From contig NZ_AP023243.1 of assembly GCF_016756495.1 (NCBI RefSeq), forward strand, positions 2,546,501 through 2,610,500: DNA of 64,000 nucleotides, read 5' to 3'. How positions within the stretch are numbered: position 1 is the stretch's first letter; every line of letters starts with the position of its first letter. Source of the stretch: Mesorhizobium sp. 113-3-3. Lineage in GTDB: Bacteria; Pseudomonadota; Alphaproteobacteria; Rhizobiales; Rhizobiaceae. The position numbers and the translations under genes are program-made. The notes under the pieces were generated by a model that did not search any database, was not told where the DNA came from, and worked only from the letters and a program-made list of their open reading frames with translations. Below, piece after piece: positions 1-7,852 of this stretch.

Positions 1-24
1 GGTGCAAACAGGGAGGGGCCTGAC

Positions 25-894
25 ATGCCAAACATTGTCTTGATCGTCGGCAGCGGCCCGGACGCGGTTCGATGCAGGGATTGGCCTCGAACGGCGTTTT
101 CCTCGATTGTCGTCATCAACAATGCCTGGAGAGTGCGGCCCGACTGGGATTATTTGATTCACCCCGATGATTTTCCTGATGAACGCCTGCCGAGCGACCA
201 GCGTTCCCGAGCCGCGTCGATCGTAAAATCGGATGCTTTTGTCCCTGCCCAAAACGCATTCGGTGGTTTTGTCTATGCGGGCGGCACAATGGCCTTCACC
301 GCTGGCTATTGGGTTCTGAAGGCCCTCCGACCTGATGTCATAGCGTTCCTGGGCTGCGATATGATTTATCCCAACAACGCGCCGACGCATTTCTATGGCT
401 TTGGAACTGCTGACCCGCTGCGCGACGATTTGACGTTGAGGGACTTGGAAGCGAAGTCTGGAAGGCTGTTCGCCAAAGCCCTGCGTTACGGAACAGTCTG
501 CCTGAACCTTTCAAATCTTCCTGAAAGTCGCCTTGCCATACCGCGTGTGAACCTGCGGTTTATCGAGCGCCTTAGCCCGCTTCGGATCAAGGCGCTCAGA
601 GCGATGCTTGAGGGCGCTATCGATCCGATTTCCATCGAGACCGCCGACACGCTCGAGGCTGAGCTCGGCTATTTTGTCGAACATGGGAGGTACTGGGAAC
701 ACGTCTCGGATTTCGATGAAGCCGCGCTGGAGAAAATCGATCAACGCTGGCGTTCGTCGGTAGGCCAGCTGCCATTGTCGGTTCCTCCGAGCGATGCTTG
801 CTGGGGACGCAGTCGGGCGCGCAAGGCCGATATCGTTCAACAGGAGCGTCGGGTTGGTCGCGACGTCTCCTCCCATATCGTCGAAGGCGCGTAA
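25..894 (+). CDS. Hypothetical protein, possibly glycosyltransferase-like
   Basis: A 289-residue protein with a strong Shine-Dalgarno (GGGAGGGG) just before the ATG. I do not recognise it firmly. The N-terminus (VLIVGSGPDAV, then VVINNAW) and a central GGTMAFTAGYW / VIAFLGCDMIYP stretch resemble the nucleotide-binding layout of GT42 sialyltransferase-like and DUF115-like proteins. Those families place a GxGPS-type loop first and a GxDxY-type strand later. No signal peptide or membrane segment is visible, so it should be cytoplasmic. It ends 41 bases before an ECF sigma gene on the same strand, so the two may be cotranscribed. The function is an inference from fold resemblance only. Confidence 0.6.
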   Translation: MPNIVLIVGSGPDAVRCRDWPRTAFSSIVVINNAWRVRPDWDYLIHPDDFPDERLPSDQRSRAASIVKSDAFVPAQNAFGGFVYAGGTMAFTAGYWVLKALRPDVIAFLGCDMIYPNNAPTHFYGFGTADPLRDDLTLRDLEAKSGRLFAKALRYGTVCLNLSNLPESRLAIPRVNLRFIERLSPLRIKALRAMLEGAIDPISIETADTLEAELGYFVEHGRYWEHVSDFDEAALEKIDQRWRSSVGQLPLSVPPSDACWGRSRARKADIVQQERRVGRDVSSHIVEGA

Positions 895-935
895 GTGGCT
901 GGAGGACAGGAGCCGCTTGGGAAGAGGGCTGCGTC

Positions 936-1478
936 ATGCTGACTCGAGACGACATAACAAAGCTCATCTTGCGAACAAGCATGCGTGATCGGGCGGCGTT
1001 CGATCTGCTTTACAAGCATACATGCGCGAAATTGTTCGGTGTATGCCTGCGTATTTTGGGCGACAGAGGGGAAGCTGAGGAGGCGTTGCAAGAAGTCTAC
1101 GTAAAGATATGGACCAAGGCTGACCGATATGCGGCCTCGCAACTCAGCCCGATCTCCTGGCTTGTGGCGATTGCACGCAATCATTCCATCGATCTTATCA
1201 GAGCGCGCCGCCCTCCAACTGTCGACCTGGCGGCCGCGGGCGATATAGCCGACACGACGCCTTGGGCCGAGGAATTGCTGATTGAAAGCGACCAGCGAGC
1301 CAGTCTTGCCCGATGCATAGACAACCTGAGCAAGGACAAGGCCGCAGCAGTCAGGGGCGCGTATCAGGAGGGCGTCTCCTACGCAGAGCTTGCCAAGCGT
1401 CACAACGTGCCGCTCAACACAATGCGAACCTGGCTTCGGCGCAGCCTGATCCAACTACGGGCGAGCGTTGAGCAATGA
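936..1478 (+). CDS. RNA polymerase ECF-type sigma factor
   Basis: An extracytoplasmic-function sigma-70 factor of 180 residues. Region 2 spans about residues 18-85 (AFDLLYKHTCAKLFGVCLR, then AEEALQEVYVKIW and the ARNHSIDLIRARRP helix). Region 4 spans about 125-175 and has a helix-turn-helix (GVSYAELAKRHNVPLNTMRTW). I chose the ATG at 936 because a purine-rich GAAGAGGG lies just upstream and the protein then starts at the usual distance before region 2; the frame stays open back to 798. ECF factors of this type normally have an anti-sigma gene directly downstream, but here a LysR gene on the opposite strand follows after 76 bases. Confidence 0.9.
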   Translation: MLTRDDITKLILRTSMRDRAAFDLLYKHTCAKLFGVCLRILGDRGEAEEALQEVYVKIWTKADRYAASQLSPISWLVAIARNHSIDLIRARRPPTVDLAAAGDIADTTPWAEELLIESDQRASLARCIDNLSKDKAAAVRGAYQEGVSYAELAKRHNVPLNTMRTWLRRSLIQLRASVEQ

Positions 1479-1554
1479 CTTTCAGAATGGAGCCAGCGCC
1501 AGCTTTCGTTGTTTTTTGCCTAGGCTTCTCTGCGCCCGGAAGCCGCTTCGGTCA

Positions 1555-2445
1555 TCACCTGCCAATATAGGCGGCCAGTTCGTCCGGCGTGCCATTCGGG
1601 AAGGCCTGTTTTAAAAAGTCCAAGAACGCCGACACGCGCGCGCTGAGCAGCCGCCGCGATGGGTAGAGCGTCCATAAAGAGATTTCGGGACCGTCAATAT
1701 CCCCCCAATTCACCAGTGTGCCGTCAGCCAGGTCGTGGCTCACCAACGAAATGGGAAGACGTCCTGCGCCGACGCCGGCGCGCACGGCATCCCGGACCAT
1801 GATGAGCGTCGACAAAACGAGGACCGGCTCGATTGTAATTGTTGACCGGCCGCCTTGTGTCTTCACGTGCCATGTTTGCGGTTCGCCTGTCCCGCGCGCG
1901 ACGCCAGGAGCGGCACGCTCACCGGTCGTGCGAGGAAGGTCGGGGCTCGCCACAACAACCAGACGGTCGCGGAGAAATGCCCGTCCCACCAGGCTTTCGT
2001 CGGGGTCTGGATTGACCCGGATTACCAGATCGTAGCCTTCCTCGATCATGTCGACAGGCCGGTCCTCAGTCGTCACTTCAAGCTTCACCTCAGGGTACTT
2101 AAGGGCAAAGCCCGCGGCGATCCTTCCCATCGCGGTCTGCGAAAAATGTAAAGGTGCGCTGATCCGTAATCTCCCCTTGGGTCTCTGGGCGCCCGAGGCA
2201 ATCTCCGAAGTCGTCTCGTCCAATTCGGCAAGCAACGCTCCCGTCCGCTCGAACAACGCCCGTCCTTCTTCGGTGAGCTTGAGGTTGCGCGCACCGCGTT
2301 CAAACAGGCGCAGATCAAGACTGCTTTCCAACTCTCCAACGCGCCGGGACAGCGTTGCCTTGGGCCGGCCGGTGGCCCTTGCCGCTTTGCCGAAGCCACC
2401 ATGGCGGGCAACGAGATTGAAATCGGCGAGCGCAAGAAGATCCAT
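1555..2445 (-). CDS. LysR-family transcriptional regulator
   Basis: A 296-residue LysR regulator. Residues 3-60 form the winged HTH (DFNLVARHGGFGKAARATG, then KATLSRRVGELESSLDLRLF), and the rest is the periplasmic-binding-like effector domain, of standard family length. It is divergent from the NmrA-type oxidoreductase at 2549 across about 100 bases that contain an inverted repeat. The usual inference is that it controls that gene and itself. The closest functional relatives are LysR proteins that regulate neighbouring quinone or NAD(P)H oxidoreductases; the effector is unknown. Confidence 0.9.
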   Translation of the reverse strand: MDLLALADFNLVARHGGFGKAARATGRPKATLSRRVGELESSLDLRLFERGARNLKLTEEGRALFERTGALLAELDETTSEIASGAQRPKGRLRISAPLHFSQTAMGRIAAGFALKYPEVKLEVTTEDRPVDMIEEGYDLVIRVNPDPDESLVGRAFLRDRLVVVASPDLPRTTGERAAPGVARGTGEPQTWHVKTQGGRSTITIEPVLVLSTLIMVRDAVRAGVGAGRLPISLVSHDLADGTLVNWGDIDGPEISLWTLYPSRRLLSARVSAFLDFLKQAFPNGTPDELAAYIGR

Positions 2446-2461
2446 GGGTGTTCCACCAGTG

Positions 2462-2487
2462 AGACGGAGCGTCTAGAATTTCCGTCT
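2462..2487. promoter_or_regulatory. Inverted repeat between LysR and NmrA genes
   Basis: AGACGGA at 2462-2468 and TCCGTCT at 2481-2487 are perfect 7-base arms with a 12-base spacer, centred in the divergent promoter gap. The size and position fit a LysR-type operator; the assignment is an inference. Confidence 0.5.
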
Positions 2488-2548
2488 ATTAGGCTCTCAG
2501 TGAGCCACACATATTGGAGGTGTCAAGCAACCCAACAGGAGAAATTTC

Positions 2549-3439
2549 ATGACCATTCTCGTTACCGGCGCCACCGGCAATATTGGCCGCCAAGTCGTCG
2601 AACACCTCGTCAAGCGCGGCGCCGATGTCCGTGCTCTCGTCCGCGATCCGTCGAAAGCCAGCTTCCCGGCGGGCGTATCCGTCGTGCAAGGCGACTTTCT
2701 CGATGTCGATTCGCTGCGCAAAGCCATGTCAGGCGTTTCCACCCTGTTCCTCCTGAACGCCGTGGTACCGGACGAATTCACCCAGGCATTGATCGCGCTT
2801 AACGTCGCCCGGTCGGCCGGCATCGAGCGCATCGTCTATCTGTCGGTGATCCACGCCGACGTCTATGTGAACGTGCCGCATTTCGCGGGCAAGTTCGGCG
2901 TTGAGCGAATGATCGAGCAGATGGACTTCAAGGCTACGATCTTGCGCCCGGCCTACTTCATGCAGAACGATCTGATGATCGAAGACGCCATCACCGGCTA
3001 CGGCACCTACCCAATGCCGATCGGCGCCAAGGGTCTCGCCATGATCGACGCCCGTGATATCGCCGAGATCGCCGCCCTGGAGCTGCTGCGCCGCGAACAG
3101 TCCGCAGAGCCGCTTGCGCTCGACCGGATCAACCTCGTCGGTCCGCAGACACTGACTGGGACGGATATCGCCGCCATCTGGTCGGACGTGCTCGCCCGCC
3201 CGATCCATTACGGCGGCGATAATGCAGAGGGCTTTGAGCAAAATCTGAAGCAGTTCTTGCCCGCCTGGATGGCCTACGACATGCGCCTGATGGGCGAGCG
3301 CTTCTTCACCGACGGGATGCTGCCTGAGGACGGCGACGTCGAGCGACTGACCGCGCTTCTGGGCCGCCCACTGCGCCCGTACCGCAACTTCGCCTCAGCA
3401 ATCGCTGGTTCGCAGGCGATAGAGGCGGCAGCGAGCTGA
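2549..3439 (+). CDS. NmrA/SDR-family NAD(P)-binding oxidoreductase
   Basis: A 296-residue atypical short-chain dehydrogenase. The N-terminus carries the Rossmann signature ILVTGATGNIGRQVVEHL, followed by ALVRDPSKA, typical of the NmrA/HSCARG/QorB group that binds NADP and often acts as a quinone reductase or redox sensor. The classical YxxxK motif is replaced by an NmrA-like layout (VPHFAGKFGVERMIEQ, where the lysine is kept). A ribosome-binding site (ACAGGAGAAA) precedes the ATG. Transcription is probably controlled by the divergent LysR gene. The substrate cannot be told from sequence. Confidence 0.85.
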   Translation: MTILVTGATGNIGRQVVEHLVKRGADVRALVRDPSKASFPAGVSVVQGDFLDVDSLRKAMSGVSTLFLLNAVVPDEFTQALIALNVARSAGIERIVYLSVIHADVYVNVPHFAGKFGVERMIEQMDFKATILRPAYFMQNDLMIEDAITGYGTYPMPIGAKGLAMIDARDIAEIAALELLRREQSAEPLALDRINLVGPQTLTGTDIAAIWSDVLARPIHYGGDNAEGFEQNLKQFLPAWMAYDMRLMGERFFTDGMLPEDGDVERLTALLGRPLRPYRNFASAIAGSQAIEAAAS

Positions 3440-3684
3440 GGAGTAAGGCCGGCTGGCTCCACAATGCCTTGATCAATTCCTCAAACCGCCAGCGAATATC
3501 CCAGATCGCGCGGTGCAGCCGGCGCACCCGCTCTCCGGTGGCGGGCGTTGCCGAGTGCCGGCGTGGGGCATTGACCCTTGTTGGTGATAGCCGCTGCCTC
3601 GCAGGCAGTCTTTGACCAGCCGCCGCCCGAAATCACCGCCGACGCGGTTCGCGGCCGGTCTCGCCGGATTATCTCCGACCCTCC

Positions 3685-3709
3685 GGAACAAAGCTGACTG
3701 GCGCAGGTT
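3685..3709 (+). promoter_or_regulatory. Candidate EcfG/RpoE2-type general stress promoter
   Basis: GGAAC at 3685-3689 is followed after exactly 18 bases by TT at 3708-3709. This matches the core of the alphaproteobacterial general stress response consensus (GGAAC-N18/19-TT) and lies 40 bases before the DUF4142 start codon. The -10 reads GGTT rather than the preferred CGTT, so the match is imperfect. The rest of the 310-base gap 3440-3749 shows no convincing gene. Confidence 0.4.
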
Positions 3710-3749
3710 AGATCCCCAGCACATGTGTGCATGAAAAGGATCTGCCTAA

Positions 3750-4499
3750 ATGAAAACCCGCCTATTCCTGGCCTCACTGGCCACAGCCACAGCCATGGCT
3801 TTTGCCCTGCCTGCATTCGCCGCCGACAGCGCTCAGGACTTCGTCAACAAGGCCGCCGCAGGCGGCATGTTCGAGGTCGATTCCAGCAAGATTGCCGAAG
3901 GCAAGGCGCAGGATCAGAGCGTCAAGGATTTTGCCCGCAAGATGATCGAGGACCACGGTGCCGCCAATGCAAAGCTGGAGACGATCGCCGGCGAGCAGAA
4001 GCTGACGGTTCCGAAGGAATTGGACGCCAAGCACAAGGGCGACGTCGATACCCTGCAGAACGGCAAGGATCCGATCGACGGCCCCTACGTCCAGCTGCAG
4101 CGCGACGCGCACGCCGATGCCGTGAAGCTGTTCGAAAGCTACGCCAAGGACGGCGACAATGCCGAGCTGAAGACGTTCGCCCAGCAGACGGTGCCGACGC
4201 TCAAGATGCACCAGGAGATGATCGAAAAGATCGCGGCGACCGCGGGCACCCAGTCCTCAACTTCGCAGACGCCCAAGGTCACGGTCGGTGACAAGCCCGA
4301 ACAGCTCCCGCCGCTTCCCGGTGCAAACAGCTTTACCGAGGATCAGGCGAAGGGCCGCATCCAGGATGCCGGCTTCGCCGACGTGTCGAAGCTGACCAAG
4401 GACGACCAGGGCATCTGGCGCGGCCAGGCCAACAAGGACGGCAAGAACACCACCGTAGCGCTCGACTACAAGGGCAACGTCGTTGCCGGCACCAACTGA
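3750..4499 (+). CDS. Secreted DUF4142-domain protein
   Basis: A 249-residue exported protein. A Sec signal peptide covers about residues 1-24 (hydrophobic core ending in ALPAFAA). A DUF4142 four-helix domain follows at about 27-165 (DFVNKAAAGGMFEVDSSKIA, DFARKMIEDHGAANAKLE). This ferritin-like periplasmic domain is common in rhizobia and has no firm function. A C-terminal module at about 190-249 (SFTEDQAKGRIQDAGFADVS...TTVALDYKGNVV) resembles PepSY/SH3-like periplasmic add-ons. The next gene starts 24 bases downstream, so the two probably form an operon. A stress-sigma-like promoter lies upstream. Confidence 0.85.
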   Translation: MKTRLFLASLATATAMAFALPAFAADSAQDFVNKAAAGGMFEVDSSKIAEGKAQDQSVKDFARKMIEDHGAANAKLETIAGEQKLTVPKELDAKHKGDVDTLQNGKDPIDGPYVQLQRDAHADAVKLFESYAKDGDNAELKTFAQQTVPTLKMHQEMIEKIAATAGTQSSTSQTPKVTVGDKPEQLPPLPGANSFTEDQAKGRIQDAGFADVSKLTKDDQGIWRGQANKDGKNTTVALDYKGNVVAGTN

Positions 4500-4523
4500 A
4501 ACTGAGATCCAGGAGATCAAATC

Positions 4524-5126
4524 ATGAAGACCGTAACCGGACTTTTCGACAATTACGATGACGCTTCCGATGCCGTTGGTGAATTGGAAGCCAGCGGTGT
4601 TGCGCATGACGATATCAGCATCGTTTCCAGCAATTCGGACAATCAGCACGACAATGACGGCTCCAAGGCCGCCGATGACGCGGCCGGCGGCGCCGGACTG
4701 GGTGCGGCGATCGGCGGAGCGGGGGGACTGCTTGCCGGACTTGGCCTGATGGCCATTCCGGGCGTTGGTCCGGTGGTGGCTGCCGGATGGCTGGCCGCAA
4801 CTGCCGTCGGTGCCGTTGGCGGCGCGGTGGTTGGCGGCGCGGCCGGCGGCATCGTCGGCGCGCTCACCGATTCCGGTGTCCCGGAAAATGATGCCCACGT
4901 CTACGCCGAGGGCGTGCGCCGCGGCGGCACCCTGGTCACAGCCAAGGTCGACGAGCAGCTGGTGCCGGAGGCCGAAAGGATCCTGGGACAGGCTACATCT
5001 GTCAACCTGCAGGAGCGGCGTGGCGAATACCAGGCCGACGGTTGGACCGGTTTCGATCCAAAAGCGGAGAACTACCGCTCGAACGAAATCGGCCGCGACG
5101 GCGCCCGGGATGTAAACCGGGTCTAA
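4524..5126 (+). CDS. General stress protein 17M-like protein with glycine-zipper
   Basis: A 200-residue protein with an N-terminal heat-induced/general stress protein 17M-like domain (TGLFDNYDDASDAVGELEASG, about 3-45). A long Gly/Ala-rich hydrophobic hairpin follows at about 55-120 (GLGAAIGGAGGLLAGLG, then GAVGGAVVGGAAGGIVGAL), typical of glycine-zipper membrane-inserting segments. A second alpha/beta piece follows (NDAHVYAEGVRRGGTLVTAKV). Such proteins are induced by stress in alphaproteobacteria, but the biochemical role is unknown. It follows the DUF4142 gene in the same probable operon and is closed by a hairpin terminator. Confidence 0.85.
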   Translation: MKTVTGLFDNYDDASDAVGELEASGVAHDDISIVSSNSDNQHDNDGSKAADDAAGGAGLGAAIGGAGGLLAGLGLMAIPGVGPVVAAGWLAATAVGAVGGAVVGGAAGGIVGALTDSGVPENDAHVYAEGVRRGGTLVTAKVDEQLVPEAERILGQATSVNLQERRGEYQADGWTGFDPKAENYRSNEIGRDGARDVNRV

Positions 5127-5133
5127 TCGACAA

Positions 5134-5166
5134 GGCCTCGCTGCCGAAAGGCGGCGGGGCCATTTT
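5134..5166 (+). terminator. Rho-independent terminator
   Basis: A 12-bp stem with three G-U pairs (GGCCTCGCTGCC at 5134-5145 and GGCGGCGGGGCC at 5150-5161) has a GAAA loop and is followed by ATTTTG. It sits just after the stress operon and before the convergent esterase gene. Confidence 0.7.
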
Positions 5167-5182
5167 GCCGAACAGCCCTTGG

Positions 5183-6349
5183 CTAACGCATCAAGCCGGC
5201 TGCACGAAGCGCATCCTCAATAGTCTTGCCAATGCCTACAGGAGAAGCGCGTGAGCCGTCTGGAGGCGGCTGTCCGGCAGGTTCGACCCTGGCTGGTCTT
5301 GATTTTTCAGTCGCAATGTATGTGTCCAAAGCTGTGCCTGCGGCAGGATTGGCCGCGCCAGCAGCAGGCTGGGGCTCCCCTCGAGCACCTCGGCCTGCGA
5401 TATTCCAGAAGGCCGCTATCCTGCGCGTCGAAGATATTCCGACATCCAGCATGAACGGAGCGGCGTGGCCCAGGCCGTCCTCACCCGCCGTCTTCAAGGG
5501 GGCGCCATGGCCCATACCGGCAATGGTGTATTTTTCGATCACCTCATTGCCATCGACGTCGCACCAGACCTGCCGCGTTTGCCCATCGACAGCCTCCGTT
5601 CGACCATGGCCCGCACCGGCGCGGTGAACACCTTGCCATTGGGCGACAAGGGCGTCCGCGTTGGATGGCGCCACCGTGCGATCGGCCGTGCCCTGCCAGA
5701 TCGAAATCTTCGGCCAATTCCCCTTGTGCGATGATGCCTGCGCCAGGCGCCGCTGGAGTTCCGACTTAGACGGGCCGCCATGGCCACGCATGCGATCGAA
5801 CGCTTCCGGGATCGTCGATGCGCTGCCATAGGCAAGTCCCGCAAGGATTGCGCCGCCGGCGAACACGTCCGGATAAGTCGCCAGCATTGCCGCCGCCATG
5901 GCACCGCCGGCGGAAAGGCCGGTGATGAAAATGCGCCGGCGGTCGAGGCCATGCGTCGTCACCATGGCCTCGATCATCTGGCGGATGGAGAGCGCCTCGC
6001 CGCGATCGCGGGTGACATCTTCGGGCACGAACCAGTTGAAGCAGAGGTTGGCATTGTTGGCGCGCTGCTGCTCCGGGAACAACACCGCGAACCCTTCTTC
6101 CGCCGCCAGGCGCGACCAGCCGGATCCGTGATCATAGGAGGCGGCCGTTTGCGTGCAGCCGTGCAGGACAACGACCAGCGCGGCCCCGCGCGGCAAGTTC
6201 TCAGGAACGTAGAAGCGTGCCCGCAAGGCGCCGGGATTGGATCCGAACTCGGCGAGATCGGACAGACTGTCGAGGTGGCCTTGTGGGTAGAATGCCGTCC
6301 CGCCTCGCATGGCCGAAAGGCGCGCGATCGTATCTGAGATGTTCCGCAA
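5183..6349 (-). CDS. PHB depolymerase-family esterase
   Basis: A 388-residue alpha/beta hydrolase of the poly(3-hydroxybutyrate) depolymerase/LpqC esterase family. Visible elements, counting from the TTG start at 6349, are the oxyanion segment VVLHGCTQTAASYD near residue 60, the nucleophile elbow GLSAGG with Ser146, Asp223 in WQGTADRTV and His281 in AGMGHGAP. The last 70 residues are Pro/Ala-rich linker. No signal peptide is seen, suggesting an intracellular esterase acting on PHB oligomers or similar esters. The TTG start has AGGAT upstream; an in-frame ATG at 6310 is the alternative. Confidence 0.88.
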   Translation of the reverse strand: MRNISDTIARLSAMRGGTAFYPQGHLDSLSDLAEFGSNPGALRARFYVPENLPRGAALVVVLHGCTQTAASYDHGSGWSRLAAEEGFAVLFPEQQRANNANLCFNWFVPEDVTRDRGEALSIRQMIEAMVTTHGLDRRRIFITGLSAGGAMAAAMLATYPDVFAGGAILAGLAYGSASTIPEAFDRMRGHGGPSKSELQRRLAQASSHKGNWPKISIWQGTADRTVAPSNADALVAQWQGVHRAGAGHGRTEAVDGQTRQVWCDVDGNEVIEKYTIAGMGHGAPLKTAGEDGLGHAAPFMLDVGISSTRRIAAFWNIAGRGARGEPQPAAGAANPAAGTALDTYIATEKSRPARVEPAGQPPPDGSRASPVGIGKTIEDALRAAGLMR

Positions 6350-6601
6350 ATCGAGATCCTAGACCGCCGGAATGGCGGAAGCCCGAGCACAATGCACAGA
6401 CAGCAACATCGTTGCTGCACTGCACAATAACAAGCTTACGCTGGGGTAGACGAGATGCGAATGCTCCGTTCCAGGCCGCCCCGGCTTCTTTCGCTGCTGA
6501 AAAAGCCAATGGCGGACCCTGACCATTCCGGATCTATCTAACGGTAGCCGCCGGCATCGGCAGCGGAACACGACGCGAAGCCGGTGCAGCCCGATGCGCG
6601 C

Positions 6602-6638
6602 TTGACTTGCTCATATGTTTGATAATAAATCATACATA
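6602..6638 (+). promoter_or_regulatory. Promoter and palindromic operator of the galactonate-type operon
   Basis: TATGTTTGAT at 6614-6623 and ATCATACATA at 6629-6638 are 10-base inverted arms with one mismatch and a 5-base AT spacer. A -35-like TTGACT starts at 6602, so the dyad covers the spacer and -10 region, as expected of a repressor site. The DgoR-like GntR repressor encoded at the end of this operon is the obvious candidate. The rest of the 325-base gap 6350-6674 holds no gene I can support. Confidence 0.65.
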
Positions 6639-6674
6639 ATAGCTTTTAAAAAGACGACGCTTCCGGGAGCACCC

Positions 6675-7847
6675 ATGAAAATTACGGCCATCAAGGCGCT
6701 CGTCTGCAATGCGGAAATGCGCAACTGGGTTTTCGTTCGGGTCGAAACCGATGAGCCCGGTCTGTTCGGCTGGGGTGAGGCGACGCTGGAGTGGAAGACG
6801 CGTGCGGTCGTCGGCGCGCTTCAGGATCTTGAGGCGCTGCTCATCGGACAGGATCCGCGCAATGTGGAGCAGTGCTACCAGATCCTGACGCGCCATGGTT
6901 TCTGGCGTCTCGGCGTCGAGGGCATGTCGGCCGTCAGCGGCATCGAAATCGCGCTCTGGGACATTCTGGGCAAGTCGCTGGGCGTCCCGGTCTGGCGGCT
7001 TCTCGGCGGCCAGGTCCGCGACTATCTGCGCACCTATACGCATCTCGGCCTTGGCGACATGAAGGCGGTCTATGAGAGCGGGTCGGCGGACACGATCGTC
7101 GAGCGCGGACGCATCGTCACCCAGGCCGGCTACGACGCGGTCAAGGTCGTCTGCATTCCCTACACCCACTATGTCTCGCCGGCGAAGGCGGTCGACTCCG
7201 TCGCCAACATGGTTGGCGCGCTGCGCGAGGCTGTCGGTCCCGATATCGACATCATGGTCGACTTTCACGGACGCCCGGCCTCCGTCAATGCGGCGATGGA
7301 CTATCTCAAGGCGATCGAACCGGCCCGCATCATGTTCGCCGAAGAGCCGGTGCCGCCCGAAGATGTCGCCGGCCTGGCGCATATCACCGCGCGATCGGCG
7401 ATCCCCATCGCGTCCGGCGAGCGGCTGATCGGGCGCCGCGAGTTCACGCAATCGATCGGGGCGCGCGCGTTCAACATTGCCCAGCCCGATATCTGCCACA
7501 CCGGCGGCCTGCTCGAGACCAAGAAGATCGCGGCTCTGGCGGAAACCGCCGGCATCGGCCTTGCGCCGCACAACCCGCTCGGCCCGATCGCCGGCGTCGC
7601 GGCGCTTCACTTCGGCATATCGACGCCAAACGTCATCATCCAGGAGGAGATGTCGGGCGCGGTCGCCTGGTACGATGACGTCGTCACCTGGCCGATCGAT
7701 CGCAAACCCGGCCGCTGGGACGTGCCCGACCTGCCGGGCCTTGGCGTCACCGTGAATGAAGATGTCATCGCGCGCCACCCTTTCAAGCAGGAAGTGCTGC
7801 ATGCCCGCAACGCCGTCATGCCCGACGGCACCGTGGTCGATTGGTGA
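6675..7847 (+). CDS. Galactonate dehydratase-like enolase superfamily protein
   Basis: A 390-residue acid-sugar dehydratase of the mandelate racemase/enolase superfamily, closest by motif to the DgoD/RspA groups. These enzymes remove water from an aldonate to give a 2-keto-3-deoxy acid, using Mg2+. Visible active-site elements are Asp196 and His198 in VDFHGR, Glu223 in AEEPVPP, Glu249 in SGERL, His299 in APHNPLGP and Glu324 in IIQEE. The ATG at 6675 follows a GGGAG ribosome-binding site, and it clears the operator, which an upstream in-frame ATG at 6615 does not. It is the first gene of a six-gene operon. Galactonate is the best substrate guess, but related aldonates are equally possible. Confidence 0.87.
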   Translation: MKITAIKALVCNAEMRNWVFVRVETDEPGLFGWGEATLEWKTRAVVGALQDLEALLIGQDPRNVEQCYQILTRHGFWRLGVEGMSAVSGIEIALWDILGKSLGVPVWRLLGGQVRDYLRTYTHLGLGDMKAVYESGSADTIVERGRIVTQAGYDAVKVVCIPYTHYVSPAKAVDSVANMVGALREAVGPDIDIMVDFHGRPASVNAAMDYLKAIEPARIMFAEEPVPPEDVAGLAHITARSAIPIASGERLIGRREFTQSIGARAFNIAQPDICHTGGLLETKKIAALAETAGIGLAPHNPLGPIAGVAALHFGISTPNVIIQEEMSGAVAWYDDVVTWPIDRKPGRWDVPDLPGLGVTVNEDVIARHPFKQEVLHARNAVMPDGTVVDW

Positions 7848-7852
7848 GCGCC

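Noticed and set aside
837..1454. A 205-residue frame antisense to the ECF sigma gene
   Set aside because: The sense strand has sigma region 2 and 4 motifs; the antisense frame has none.
3440..3749. Possible insertion-sequence or gene remnant after the NmrA gene
   Set aside because: Frames such as 3473-3724 (-) have no recognisable domain and no inverted terminal repeats or target duplications were seen.
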